NCBI RefSeq assembly: GCF_000317615.1 | Contig: NC_019780.1 | Span: 124,001 to 188,000 of the forward strand | Source: Dactylococcopsis salina PCC 8305 | GTDB lineage: Bacteria > Cyanobacteriota > Cyanobacteriia > Cyanobacteriales > Rubidibacteraceae | Length of the DNA stretch: 64,000 nucleotides | Direction of reading: 5' to 3' | Shown: positions 8,940-17,062 of the stretch, piece after piece | How positions within the stretch are numbered: position 1 is the stretch's first letter | Layout of the letters: every line of letters starts with the position of its first letter | The notes under the pieces: model-generated | Seen by the model: only the letters and a program-made list of their open reading frames with translations | What the model was told of the DNA's origin: nothing | Database searches by the model: none | Program-made: the position numbers and the translations under genes

Positions 8940-9165
8940 ATGTTACTTCACTCACGATGCTGATTACTGAACTTAAAGAAGTAGGTTTTGGAATGGGCTA
9001 ACAATCAAGCCTGTATCAACGATAATCATATTTTGCGCTCAATTCTTCAGACAAAACCTGCTTATAGGTGGTAGAAAGATTTTCTTCCACTGAGACACAG
9101 CAAATGAATCCACTCTCTTTAAACTTTTGGTAAGGGCTTTGCAAGGGTGGGTTTTCTTTTACGAG
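8940..9165 (-). pseudogene. Decayed PIN-type toxin-antitoxin remnant
   Basis: On the minus strand a frame ending at 9016 reads PPLQSPYQKFKESGF, then CCVSVEENLSTTYKQVL and SAKYDYR before its stop. This resembles the C-terminal half of small antitoxins paired with PIN-domain toxins in cyanobacteria, but it has no usable start. Overlapping its end, an ATG at 9029 begins MIIVDTGLIV, the classical first beta strand of a PIN/VapC nuclease with its first catalytic Asp, but stops after 18 codons at 8973. A further fragment in another frame (NQHRE) could be the next conserved part. I read this as a truncated, frame-broken vapBC-like locus; family assignment rests on motif resemblance. Confidence 0.45.
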
Positions 9166-9169
9166 TCCC

Positions 9170-9556
9170 TTAAAATTGTATAACAGTTGAGTTTGAACAA
9201 TGAAGAATTAAACGATTACCATCGGGATCATAGGCGTAAATTTCTTGTCCGTGAGAAGCGGTAACAATGTCTCCAGGTGGCGGATATCCTAAAGAAGCAA
9301 GTTGCTCGATCGAGCTTTTTAAGTCAACAACTTCGATACATAAACTCATCCCACTTTTTTCAGGTTGACTAAACTCTAATTGATGGCTGACTTTCGGTTG
9401 AAATAAACCTAACTTTAAGCCACCTTTCAACTGAAACTCTGCATATTTGTTTGGTAGATAAGGATGAGGAGATTGCTTCAAAATTTCCTGATAAAAGAGA
9501 ACTAATTTCTCGATTTCAACGGAAGCGATGGTTATAAAAACAGTTTGGTATTGCAT
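9170..9556 (-). CDS. VOC (glyoxalase/bleomycin-resistance fold) family protein
   Basis: A 128-residue single vicinal-oxygen-chelate domain. It opens with TVFITIASVEIEKLVLFYQ and ends with the family's typical DPDGNRLILH strand. The metal-ligand pattern is incomplete: the N-terminal position expected to be His/Gln is not clear, so catalytic activity cannot be inferred. It stands alone on the minus strand; the decayed antitoxin frame begins at its stop codon. Substrate is unknown. Confidence 0.8.
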   Translation of the reverse strand: MQYQTVFITIASVEIEKLVLFYQEILKQSPHPYLPNKYAEFQLKGGLKLGLFQPKVSHQLEFSQPEKSGMSLCIEVVDLKSSIEQLASLGYPPPGDIVTASHGQEIYAYDPDGNRLILHCSNSTVIQF

Positions 9557-9740
9557 TTTTATCTTGATCTTTCCTCGTCAATAATGGCTGATTTAATGAT
9601 TAATTCTTATGCTGTTTCACTGATCATGCAAAGTGTTAAAACTAAAACGAAATGAAGTCCAACAGCAACGTTAATTTGGTTCGGTTATGCTTCACTCACC
9701 CCACCTACTACTAACATCAATTATCACCGTAAAAGTGCAA

Positions 9741-9975
9741 GGGAGATAAGGGAGACAAGGGAGACAAGGGAGACAAGGGAGACAAGGGAGACAAGGAAGA
9801 CAAGGGAGACAAGGGAGCGATTTTTCTTCCCCATCTTCCCCATCTCCCCCATCTCCCCCATCTCCCCCATCTCCCCCATCTCCCCCATCTTCCCCATCTT
9901 CCCCATCTTGCCTCTTGCCTAAGGCAACTTGCCTCTTGCCTTTTGCCTTACTAAACCAACCAATGGACTTTTTCA
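9741..9975. repeat. Two 9-bp minisatellites plus GCCTTTT-type heptamer tract
   Basis: The 590-bp gap between the VOC gene and ycf35 is mostly repeats. About eight units of the 9-mer GGGAGACAA (from 9741) are followed by nine units of the 9-mer CCCCATCT(C/T) (9829-9909), giving a purine-rich tract next to a pyrimidine-rich one. Then come heptamers (TTGCCTC/TTGCCTT) and a fragment matching the end of the dispersed element found at 15.7 and 62.6 kb. The repeat-encoded reading frames (GDGGDG... and LPCLPCL...) are low-complexity and not credible as genes. Confidence 0.85.
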
Positions 9976-10042
9976 GCAAGCCCTAATTACAACCAACCTT
10001 TTGCCTTGAGATGTTCGATAGCTGAGTTTGTTCTGCTGAAAC

Positions 10043-10073
10043 AAAAAAAAGGGTCAACCCTGATGGTTAACCC
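10043..10073 (-). terminator. Rho-independent terminator of ycf35
   Basis: Read on the minus strand, GGGTTAACC-ATCAG-GGTTGACCC forms a 9-bp stem (one G-U) and is followed by eight T residues, about 70 bp past the ycf35 stop. This is the clearest intrinsic terminator of the region. Confidence 0.85.
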
Positions 10074-10143
10074 GTTGCAGCTTGGGAACGCGCAGTAGAG
10101 ACGCTTTCAGTTAACGCCTGTACTTAGTTAGAGATGGATAATC

Positions 10144-10494
10144 TTACTGAACCACTAACTTAACGTTGGCGTTTTGTAAACCACGTTGCTTCGCTTCTGC
10201 GAGGGTTTTGTTCACAGCATACTTTTGGTTAATGGAGTTAATTAATTCAGTTTGGTTGTGCTTTTTAGCGACACCCCAAAGGTCAGCGATGAGGTCAAAA
10301 GTACCATCAGCGTTTTCAGACCAACCTAAGTCATATTCGCCTTCGAGTTGAGCGACAATATCTGCACGGAGACGTTGACCATTGTAACCACGAACATCGG
10401 CGTTAGTTGCAACGTTGAGACCGAGGTCACTTAAGGAAGATTTGAGAACTTCTGCATCGCTGATTTTGGTACGGAGAGTGCTAAAGTGAGACAT
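10144..10494 (-). CDS. ycf35: Ycf35 family protein (DUF1257)
   Basis: A 116-residue protein beginning MSHFSTLRTKISDAE, recognised as the Ycf35/DUF1257 family kept in cyanobacteria and in red-algal plastid genomes. Function is unknown. It has no membrane segment or signal; the central GYNGQRLRADIVAQLEGEYDLGW region is the conserved core. It is transcribed after ycf46, separated by 150 bp and a hairpin, and has its own strong terminator. Confidence 0.9.
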   Translation of the reverse strand: MSHFSTLRTKISDAEVLKSSLSDLGLNVATNADVRGYNGQRLRADIVAQLEGEYDLGWSENADGTFDLIADLWGVAKKHNQTELINSINQKYAVNKTLAEAKQRGLQNANVKLVVQ

Positions 10495-10611
10495 TGTGAT
10501 TTCCTCCTAAATAGGTAGAGAGATAAACGTTAACTTTTTTGACACAAGCGATCGCACCATGTTATTATAAGTGACGATCTTTGATTTTGAGCTGCTAGCT
10601 AAGTCGCTAGC

Positions 10612-10641
10612 CTTTCCTCCTGTTGGCTGCAGGAGGGAAAG
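10612..10641 (-). terminator. Hairpin after ycf46, possible terminator or processing site
   Basis: CTTTCCTCCTG and CAGGAGGGAAAG are complementary arms around a short loop, starting four bases past the ycf46 stop. No T-tract follows on the minus strand, so it may stabilise the mRNA end instead of terminating. A palindromic GCTAGC pair lies just beyond. Confidence 0.5.
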
Positions 10642-10645
10642 CCTG

Positions 10646-12154
10646 TTAGAACTCCAGTCGCTGGTACTCAGCGACGGAGGATGAGGCAGGTCGGGCGCGT
10701 TGGTGCGCCCATTCTCGTAGGGCGTTGACCTGCTCTGTCATCGTTCGGGACAGTGGCAATGTTGCCTTGAGAGCCGCAATAATGTCAAGTTGCGTGAACT
10801 CTCGATCTTGAGCAAAAGCATCATACATCGCAGCGATTAATACTTGCTCAATTTCTGCCCCAGAAAAACCTTCTGATAATTTGGCTAACTGTTCCAAATC
10901 GAAGCGGGAAATGTCGGAACGTCGCTTTTGCAGATGAATGCGGAAAATATCACCGCGTTCTTGGGAGTTGGGTAAATCGACGAAGAAAATCTCATCGAAA
11001 CGTCCTTTCCGTAAAAACTCTCCTGGTAGGCGTTCTACGCGGTTGGCAGTTGCCATCACGAATACAGGAGAATCTTTTTCCTGCATCCAAGTTAGGAAAG
11101 ACCCAAAAATCCGACTGGATGTTCCGCCATCTGAGTCTGAAGAACCCGCACTTCCAGAGAAGGCTTTATCGAGTTCATCAATAAATAAGATTGCTGGCGA
11201 GATTGATTCGGCAGTCTTTAAGGCGTTGCGTAAGTTCGCTTCTGAACGTCCTACCGTTGAGCCGTCATAAATCCGACCCATATCTAATCTTAACAAAGGC
11301 AATCCCCATAAGCGAGAGGTTGTTTTTGCCGTGAGAGATTTACCGCAACCTGGAACTCCTAGAATTAACATTCCTTTCGGTTGAGGGAGACCATAATCTC
11401 TTGCTTTTTTGGTAAACGCCTCAGAACGCAGGGTTAACCACCGTTTCAGTTCCTCTAAACCACCAATGTTGTTGATCGTTTCGTCTTCTTCTAGAAACTC
11501 TAAGATGCCATTGCGACGAATCAGTTGCTTTTTCTCAGATAAAACCACATCCACTTCTGATTCTGTGAAGCGTTGCGCGGTCACATAAACCTTACGAAAG
11601 ACTTTTTCGGCTTCATCACGGGTTAATCCCAGTGTCGCTCGCAAGAGTTTTTCTCGAACATTGCTATCAAGGCGACGTTGCTTTGTCTTCTCCAGTTGCC
11701 TGGTTAGCACCTGATCCAACTCGGCTAAGTCGGGTAGCGGATAATCTAAAACCACCACTTCCTTTTCTAACTCGATCGGCACTTCTTGCACGGGAGACAT
11801 AATGATTATAATCTTATCTGTTCCCTTGAAACTGGCGATCGCATCCCTTAACCAGCGCGTTGTTGCTGGAGAATCAATGAACGGATGTAAATCCTTGAAA
11901 ACATAGATTCCGGGTTCTTTTTGTCGCACCACCCACTCGATCGCGGCTTCTGGAGACACCGTATTGCGCTGGGGTGTTTGTTGTGGCTTCCCATACTCCA
12001 TGATGCCGTGGGTAACAGTCCACACATACACCGATCGAGATTCGGCTTCTTCCACAATCTCCGAGATTGCTTGCTCAGCCCGCTCCTCCTCTGGAGTCAC
12101 GAGGTAGATAAGAGGATATTGAGCTTTAATTAGTACACTGAGCTCTTCGCGCAT
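10646..12154 (-). CDS. ycf46: Ycf46-type AAA ATPase
   Basis: A 502-residue soluble AAA+ protein of the plastid/cyanobacterial Ycf46 family. An N-terminal domain of about 230 residues (MREELSVLIKAQYPLIYLVT...) precedes a single AAA module with Walker A GVPGCGKS near residue 268, Walker B ILFIDELDKAF, the sensor-1 region FVMATANRVERLP and an arginine-finger region EFLRKGRFDE. Family members have been linked to carbon use and stress responses in Synechocystis; the molecular role is unclear. It lies between a ribbon-helix-helix/zinc-ribbon gene upstream and ycf35 downstream, all on the minus strand. Confidence 0.92.
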   Translation of the reverse strand: MREELSVLIKAQYPLIYLVTPEEERAEQAISEIVEEAESRSVYVWTVTHGIMEYGKPQQTPQRNTVSPEAAIEWVVRQKEPGIYVFKDLHPFIDSPATTRWLRDAIASFKGTDKIIIIMSPVQEVPIELEKEVVVLDYPLPDLAELDQVLTRQLEKTKQRRLDSNVREKLLRATLGLTRDEAEKVFRKVYVTAQRFTESEVDVVLSEKKQLIRRNGILEFLEEDETINNIGGLEELKRWLTLRSEAFTKKARDYGLPQPKGMLILGVPGCGKSLTAKTTSRLWGLPLLRLDMGRIYDGSTVGRSEANLRNALKTAESISPAILFIDELDKAFSGSAGSSDSDGGTSSRIFGSFLTWMQEKDSPVFVMATANRVERLPGEFLRKGRFDEIFFVDLPNSQERGDIFRIHLQKRRSDISRFDLEQLAKLSEGFSGAEIEQVLIAAMYDAFAQDREFTQLDIIAALKATLPLSRTMTEQVNALREWAHQRARPASSSVAEYQRLEF

Positions 12155-12220
12155 GGCTTTTCACCTTATCCTTAGATGTTTTCCCTTGATGATCGAATAA
12201 TCATCTCGGTTGGGGTTTAC

Positions 12221-12583
12221 CTAGCAAGGAACGAGTTGTTCCTGATCTTGTGAGTGGTCGGAATCAGCAGCAGTTCTTACCTGTTGATTAACTTGGTCGG
12301 TGGCAAATTCTCCAGCTTCCGCTGAAGGTTGAGTTTTGAGAGCGTTTAACTCTCCGTCTTCCATGATTAGAGCGCTCTCGCATTGCGGACACTCGTAAAG
12401 ACGGTAAGTTTGACCGTATCTTTGTTGCTCTACTTCCTCAACCACTTCGGAGTGGTTGAGATAGAACATAACTGCTTGTTCAACTAAACCTGACATGGTT
12501 TCGCTGTCTGTGGCAGCTTTCACCTTCAGATTGCGATGAACTTCCGGTGGGAGATAAAGCGTAACTTTCTGCTTATCTGACAT
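12221..12583 (-). CDS. Ribbon-helix-helix protein with C-terminal CxxC zinc-ribbon-like segment
   Basis: A 120-residue protein. Residues 1-50 (KQKVTLYLPPEVHRNLKVKA...) have the beta-strand/helix/helix pattern of MetJ/CopG-type ribbon-helix-helix proteins. This is followed by YECPQCESALI, a single CPxC pair that could be half a zinc ribbon, and a polar tail. It lies 66 bp upstream of ycf46 on the same strand, so it may be a transcriptional regulator or an accessory partner of that ATPase. The RHH call is from the visible motif and no specific family name is claimed. Confidence 0.7.
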   Translation of the reverse strand: MSDKQKVTLYLPPEVHRNLKVKAATDSETMSGLVEQAVMFYLNHSEVVEEVEQQRYGQTYRLYECPQCESALIMEDGELNALKTQPSAEAGEFATDQVNQQVRTAADSDHSQDQEQLVPC

Positions 12584-12682
12584 ATTCTTTATGTTTGTTG
12601 TACCCGGGTATTAATCGCCACTATAGCCAGATTCTTCTAGAACGTCAAGCTGTTAAGCCAGTATGATGGTATTTTTGTAATA

Positions 12683-13519
12683 TTACTTAACATAATCAGC
12701 GATTTTTTCTTCTGTAATTAGGGTTAAACTGACCCAAGTTCCCCGTTGATCATACCGACGCATCAGTCTTTGACGCTGATTGGGAGAAACTAACCATCCC
12801 GCTTCGAGAAAAAACGGCTGACGGTTTTGTATCTGTCGCGGTGTGGTACAAGAAGCACCGTCAGGTAATAATAAAACTTGTATGGTATGGACTCCCTGTT
12901 CAAAGACTAAGCAGTTGTCTTGTATGCTGGCGCTAGAACTCAATTCCCAATGATCGGTTTTGAGGGTTTGATGTAACCTGTTTCCTTGTTGAGTAACGCT
13001 CAGTTTTGTGGAATAAGTGTCTTTGGGAGTTAAATCGGGATATAGAGTCATTGCTTCCCCGCGCCATTCTCCCAGTAATTGCTTGATCGTCAAACGGGGA
13101 GAAGATTCGATCGCGCTTCCCTGACGATGTTCTCGAATCAAAGTAATGCGATTTAACTCACTTTGTTGATTGTAGAGAGGAATCATCCTCAAGCGTCGAT
13201 CGCCCGCTAAAAAACCCAATTCCGCACCAAACTCGCTAAAAGGGGAAAACTGACTTGATCCCACAGAAAACGCCCCATTTTCAAAAATCAGAGTATTACG
13301 ATTAAGGCTTTCATACGCCATTGTTTGTTGAGACGTTGCTTCTTCACCCCAAACCGAAAACTTTTCAATGGTTTGACGAACGGTTTGCTGTTGGTTTAAA
13401 CCTTCTAAAGAAACCAAGCTGGGAGTATCTTCTAAAACTTCTCCTTGTGGCGAAAGTTGAGTAAACGATCCTTCCCAGACACCGAGATGAGTTAGTAAAT
13501 TATTCCACTGTTGAGTCAT
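12683..13519 (-). CDS. DUF3598 family protein
   Basis: A 278-residue soluble protein starting MTQQWNNLLTHLGVWEGSFT, the recognisable N-terminus of DUF3598, a mostly cyanobacterial family of two lipocalin-like halves. The second half begins near TIKQLLGEWRGEAMTLYPDL, repeating the 'GxWxG' theme of the first half. The open frame reaches seven codons upstream, but the ATG at 13519 matches the family N-terminus. No function is established; related folds bind hydrophobic ligands. It stands alone, flanked by repeats upstream. Confidence 0.82.
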   Translation of the reverse strand: MTQQWNNLLTHLGVWEGSFTQLSPQGEVLEDTPSLVSLEGLNQQQTVRQTIEKFSVWGEEATSQQTMAYESLNRNTLIFENGAFSVGSSQFSPFSEFGAELGFLAGDRRLRMIPLYNQQSELNRITLIREHRQGSAIESSPRLTIKQLLGEWRGEAMTLYPDLTPKDTYSTKLSVTQQGNRLHQTLKTDHWELSSSASIQDNCLVFEQGVHTIQVLLLPDGASCTTPRQIQNRQPFFLEAGWLVSPNQRQRLMRRYDQRGTWVSLTLITEEKIADYVK

Positions 13520-13562
13520 TATTGATAATTTCGATCGCACATTTTCTTGTTTATAGCAAAAA

Positions 13563-13985
13563 CGTCGGTTGGGTGGAGGTAGCGAAACCTAACATAAATT
13601 AGTCATTGGTCATTGGTCATTGGTCATTAGTCATGGGAAAACAAAGGACAAAGGACAAAAATGTAGGTTGGGTGGAGGTAACGAAACCCAACGCCAATTA
13701 TAAGAAGCGTAGGTTGGGTGGAGGTAACGAAACCCAACGCCAATTATAAGCAACTACCTGAACCTGATCTCACCCCAATTTTCGGGGAAATGTCGCCCCC
13801 TAACCCCCAAGTTTGGGGGAATTTAAGTAAAAACGTATTAGGTGGGGTTGGGTTTCACTTCTCTTCACCCAACCTACGTTTTCGTCCTTCGTCCTTCGTC
13901 CTTTGTCCTTTGTTTTCCAATGACTAATGACCAATGACTGATTGTTGTTGGGTTTCGCTTCTCTTCACCCAACCTACAAATTAAG
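13563..13985. repeat. Type A and B palindromes with heptamer tracts
   Basis: A repeat cluster upstream of DUF3598. It holds at least five type A half-pairs (GGTTGGGTGGAGGTAACGAA followed by ACCCAAC), one type B unit near 13795, heptamer tracts of TCATTGG (13605-13635), GGACAAA, and CCTTCGT/CCTTTGT, arranged roughly symmetrically. The open frame inside it at 13718-13927 is made of repeats and is not annotated. Confidence 0.8.
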
Positions 13986-14222
13986 GAGAGTCTTTTAAGC
14001 ACCTATGCCAAATGAATTCCACATCCGCCAACTGGGAAAGCCAAGCAGTGCCGTGCTTTTGAGGATTGTAAATCGGCAATTTATTCTGTACACCTGCTTA
14101 AAAGCTAAAACTTAGGATTTACTGAGAAACTGATTAATTTTTGGGAAACGCTTTGTTCTCAGGAGAATTTAAGCCGCTTTCTTTACACTCAAGTCAAGCA
14201 AATTAAAACAATTAAGGAGTTA
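13986..14222 (+). other. Gap upstream of TauE/SafE gene with possible decayed coding sequence
   Basis: This stretch holds no intact gene. Two out-of-phase frames look protein-like: one around 14023-14102 (PPTGKAKQCRAFEDCKSAIY) and one from about 14117 to the next start (EKLINFWETLCSQENLSRFL), which runs into the downstream start codon. They may be remnants of one lost gene; I do not recognise it. An AAGGAG Shine-Dalgarno for the exporter lies at the right end. Confidence 0.3.
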
Positions 14223-14225
14223 TTG

Positions 14226-15110
14226 ATGAGTTTAGAGTATTGGTATATGTTTCCCATTTCTGTTATTATTGCAACGATCGCGATGGCTTCTGGTGTGGAA
14301 GGAGCAACCTTTTTTACCCCTTTATTTCTTTTAGGATTAAAGTTACCCACTGCTGTCGCAATTGGAACGGGTTTAATTACTGAAGTATTCGGATTTAGTA
14401 GTGGTTTGTATGCTTACATTAAAAAGGGATTGATCGATTATAAGTTAGGTAGGATGTTGTTAATGTTTAGTATTCCTACTGCTTTATTGGGAACTTGGGT
14501 TGCTGGTTTTATTCCTTCAGATATTCTCAAAACCATTCTCAGTGTGGGATTATTTGTGATTGCCACCAGTTTCCTGAGATCACCGCAAGAGGAAACGGTA
14601 GAATTACTTGATAAAAACAATACCAATTTTGAAAATAAAGAACCAGAAACCTGCATTACTGCTAATACTGGAGAAACGTTTTGTTATACAATTAGCGATC
14701 GAACGGAAGGAAGATTATTAATTAGTATTGGTGGCTTATTTATTGGGATGGTATCCACAGGATTAGGAGAACTCAATGGATTTTTCCTGATTCAACGCTG
14801 TCGTGTTCCCAGCAAAGTTGCGGTTGCAACCAGTGTTTTTATTGTCGCTATTACTGCTTTAATTGCTTCCATTGGTCATGTTTTTCACTTCATACAAGCG
14901 GGAGGAGACAATCTCAATACAGTGATTAATTTAGTGATTTTTACCGCACCAGGTGTCTTAGTGGGCGCACAATTCGGGTCAATTGTTGCTAATCGTCTCT
15001 CGCAAAAAGTATTAGAACGAAGTATGGGAATTTTATTTATTCTCGTCGGGATATTAATCTTTGGCGAGTTAATTTTACGCCATCGAGAAAGTTTAATCAG
15101 TGTTTTGTAA
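14226..15110 (+). CDS. TauE/SafE family sulfite/anion exporter
   Basis: A 294-residue integral membrane protein with about eight hydrophobic segments in two halves. The N-terminal half carries ASGVEGATFFTPLFLLGLKLP and the second half the repeated GGLFIGMVSTGLGELNGFFL, the paired glycine-rich motifs of the TauE/SafE (DUF81) family, which exports sulfite, sulfoacetate or related anions. Between them lies a hydrophilic loop with two cysteines (ETCITANTGETFC). Starting at the ATG at 14226 puts AAGGAG seven bases upstream; a TTG one codon earlier is less likely. Substrate is not deducible. Confidence 0.85.
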   Translation: MSLEYWYMFPISVIIATIAMASGVEGATFFTPLFLLGLKLPTAVAIGTGLITEVFGFSSGLYAYIKKGLIDYKLGRMLLMFSIPTALLGTWVAGFIPSDILKTILSVGLFVIATSFLRSPQEETVELLDKNNTNFENKEPETCITANTGETFCYTISDRTEGRLLISIGGLFIGMVSTGLGELNGFFLIQRCRVPSKVAVATSVFIVAITALIASIGHVFHFIQAGGDNLNTVINLVIFTAPGVLVGAQFGSIVANRLSQKVLERSMGILFILVGILIFGELILRHRESLISVL

Positions 15111-15112
15111 TT

Positions 15113-15170
15113 CGTTATTCGTTATTTGTTATTGGTTATTAGTCATTAGTAATTGGTCATTGGATAACAA
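15113..15170. repeat. Heptamer repeat tract (TTCGTTA/TTATTGG-type)
   Basis: Short run of degenerate 7-mers (TTCGTTA, TTTGTTA, TTGGTTA, GTCATTG) between the exporter and panD, of the short tandemly repeated repetitive type known from cyanobacterial genomes. Confidence 0.6.
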
Positions 15171-15242
15171 AAGACAACTGGTAACTGATATCGGATAAAA
15201 TAGACAAATAAAGCAACAGTAATTGAGGTTAAACAATCGCCT

Positions 15243-15623
15243 ATGCAGCGAACGTTTCTTTTGGGGAAAATCCATAACTGTCGCGTCAGTGATAGTAATC
15301 TAAATTATATGGGTAGTGTTGGGATTGATCAAAACTTATTGGATGCGTCGAACATTAACCCCTATGAACAAGTACAAGTGCTTAATATCACCACAGGAGC
15401 GAGATTAATGACCTATGCGATCGCCCTTGAAGCCAACTCAGGGCGCATCGAATTAAATGGCGCAGCCGCTCGCTCTGGAGAAGTGAACGATCGACTGATT
15501 ATCCTCAGCTACGGATTACTCACCCCAGAAGAAGTCAAAACTCATTCTCCCTCCATTGTTTTTGTCGATGAACACAACCAACCGATCGACCCCATTTTGG
15601 CACAATCCAGCGTTTGGGTTTAA
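15243..15623 (+). CDS. panD: Aspartate 1-decarboxylase
   Basis: A 126-residue pyruvoyl enzyme making beta-alanine from aspartate for pantothenate and coenzyme A. The self-cleavage site Gly24-Ser25 is visible in NYMGSVGID; cleavage leaves Ser25 as the pyruvoyl group. Other family positions are K9 (LGKIH), Y58-type residues in TYAIA, and the NGAAAR loop. Length is normal. It stands alone between repeat tracts. Confidence 0.95.
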   Translation: MQRTFLLGKIHNCRVSDSNLNYMGSVGIDQNLLDASNINPYEQVQVLNITTGARLMTYAIALEANSGRIELNGAAARSGEVNDRLIILSYGLLTPEEVKTHSPSIVFVDEHNQPIDPILAQSSVWV

Positions 15624-15643
15624 ATGTTCAGAAATTACACATT

Positions 15644-15722
15644 TGCCCCCTAAATCCCCCATCATCGCGCGTTCCCTTGCGGAACCAAGTTCCGCGGAGT
15701 CGCTCCTCAATTCTGGGGGACT
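15644..15722. repeat. Type B palindrome with an internal insertion
   Basis: CCCCCTAAATCCCCC and AATTCTGGGGG arms are separated by a ~45-bp G/C-rich insert that has its own inverted repeat (GCGCGTTCCC...GGAACCAAGTTCCGCGG). It lies 20 bp past panD and could act as a terminator hairpin. Confidence 0.55.
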
Positions 15723-15734
15723 TTATAATTAATG

Positions 15735-15945
15735 CCTCCTGTTAGGAAACTGAAAGTTTTACCAAATAAGGATTTAAGGCGATTAAGTTAAGGTAAAAAT
15801 GCAAGTTCATTGATTGTTCAATCGTCACGCACCTTGCATCAACCCCTTAAACTCCTACCGATCAATCAACACTCTTGCCTTTTGCCTTTTGCCTTTTGCC
15901 TTACTCAACCAACCAATGGACTTTTTCAGCAACCCCTAATTAGTT
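15735..15945. mobile_element. Dispersed ~210-bp non-coding element, copy 1
   Basis: Starting near GGAAACTGAAAGTTTTACC and ending near GACTTTTTCAGCAACCCC, this stretch matches the element at 62600-62815 over most of its length, including AATGCAAGTTCATTGATTG, CTACCGATCAATCAAC and a GCCTTTT heptamer run. A fragment of the right end also occurs at 9948-9987. With no coding sequence and repeated in three places it resembles a MITE or the remains of an insertion sequence. The cysK stop codon lies inside or at its right edge. Confidence 0.6.
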
Positions 15946-16914
15946 AGGTAATAAACCCTTAGCCTCCAACCATTCTGAGTTATAGAGGCGAGACTGATAA
16001 CGAGTGCCACTATCACAAAGAATAGTGACGATCGTCTGTCCCGGTCCCATTTCCTTCGCTAAAGCATAGGCAGCCGCGACATTAATTCCCACCGAGCCAC
16101 CCATAAACAGCCCCTCTTCATACAGTAACCGATAGACCATCTTCACACAGGTGGGATCATCAATCTGAATCGCATCATCGGTGGGCGCTCCCTGCATATT
16201 AGCGGTAATCCGACTATTCCCAATTCCCTCAGTAATTGAACCGCCTTCAGTATTAATTTCTCCCGTTTTTACATAACTATACAAGCCACTTCCCATTGGA
16301 TCAGCGACAATACATTTAATCTCAGGATTCACCTCCTTAAAGTACATCGAAGCACCAGCATAAGTTCCGCCAGTACCCGTCGCCGCTACCCAGACATTGA
16401 TTTTACCATCAGTCTGTTGCCAAATTTCTGGCGCGGTGGTTTCGTAGTGAGCGCGTCGGTTGGCTAAATTATCAAATTGGTTCGCCCAGATGGCGTTTTC
16501 TGTTTCTTCTGCAATGCGTCCAGATACTTTAATATAATTGTTAGGGTCACGATAGGGAACGGCGGGAACAGTTTTCACTTCTGCGCCTAATGTGCGTAAA
16601 GCGTCAATTTTTTCCTGCGATTGGGTTTCAGGGATAATAATCAAGCATTTATAACCTTTTGCGTTGCAAATATGCGCTAAACCGATTCCTGTATTACCTG
16701 CTGTTCCTTCGACAACGACTCCACCAGGTTTGAGTAGTCCTTTCTCTTCTGCATCTTTAATAATATAAAGCGCTGCACGGTCTTTAACTGAACCACCTGG
16801 ATTAAGAAATTCTGCTTTTCCTAAAATTTCACATCCTGTTTCGTCACTTAAACGATTGAGACGAATTAAGGGTGTATTGCCAACTGTACCAACAAAGCCT
16901 TGTCTAACGTCCAT
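15940..16914 (-). CDS. cysK: Cysteine synthase family PLP enzyme
   Basis: A 324-residue fold-type II PLP enzyme that makes cysteine from O-acetylserine and sulfide. The PLP lysine is in NPGGSVKDRAAL (about K44), the substrate loop is EGTAGNTGIGLA, the phosphate-binding loop is ATGTGGTYAG and the SITEGIG motif precedes the C-terminal part. The EGTAGNTG form of the loop, instead of EPTSGNTG, marks a separate subfamily common in cyanobacteria and eukaryotes, so a related activity is possible. The gene stands alone on the minus strand; its last codons lie at the edge of the dispersed element. Confidence 0.9.
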   Translation of the reverse strand: MDVRQGFVGTVGNTPLIRLNRLSDETGCEILGKAEFLNPGGSVKDRAALYIIKDAEEKGLLKPGGVVVEGTAGNTGIGLAHICNAKGYKCLIIIPETQSQEKIDALRTLGAEVKTVPAVPYRDPNNYIKVSGRIAEETENAIWANQFDNLANRRAHYETTAPEIWQQTDGKINVWVAATGTGGTYAGASMYFKEVNPEIKCIVADPMGSGLYSYVKTGEINTEGGSITEGIGNSRITANMQGAPTDDAIQIDDPTCVKMVYRLLYEEGLFMGGSVGINVAAAYALAKEMGPGQTIVTILCDSGTRYQSRLYNSEWLEAKGLLPN

Positions 16915-17062
16915 TTGATTTGCATACTGATTAATCTATCTATTCCCATTAGACCAATTCAACTGTAACGTGGCAAATGATCAGTTATGTTCGGTAGTCT
17001 GGGATGGTGGACTTCCCGCACCGATATAATTGATCAGAAATCTCAAGAACCTAAATAAGCTC

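Noticed and set aside
9692..9979. 95-codon minus frame encoding GDGGDG and LPCLPC runs
   Set aside because: It is the translation of the 9-bp minisatellites; no unique sequence of its own.
13718..13927. 69-codon plus-strand frame
   Set aside because: Composed of type A and B repeats and heptamers.
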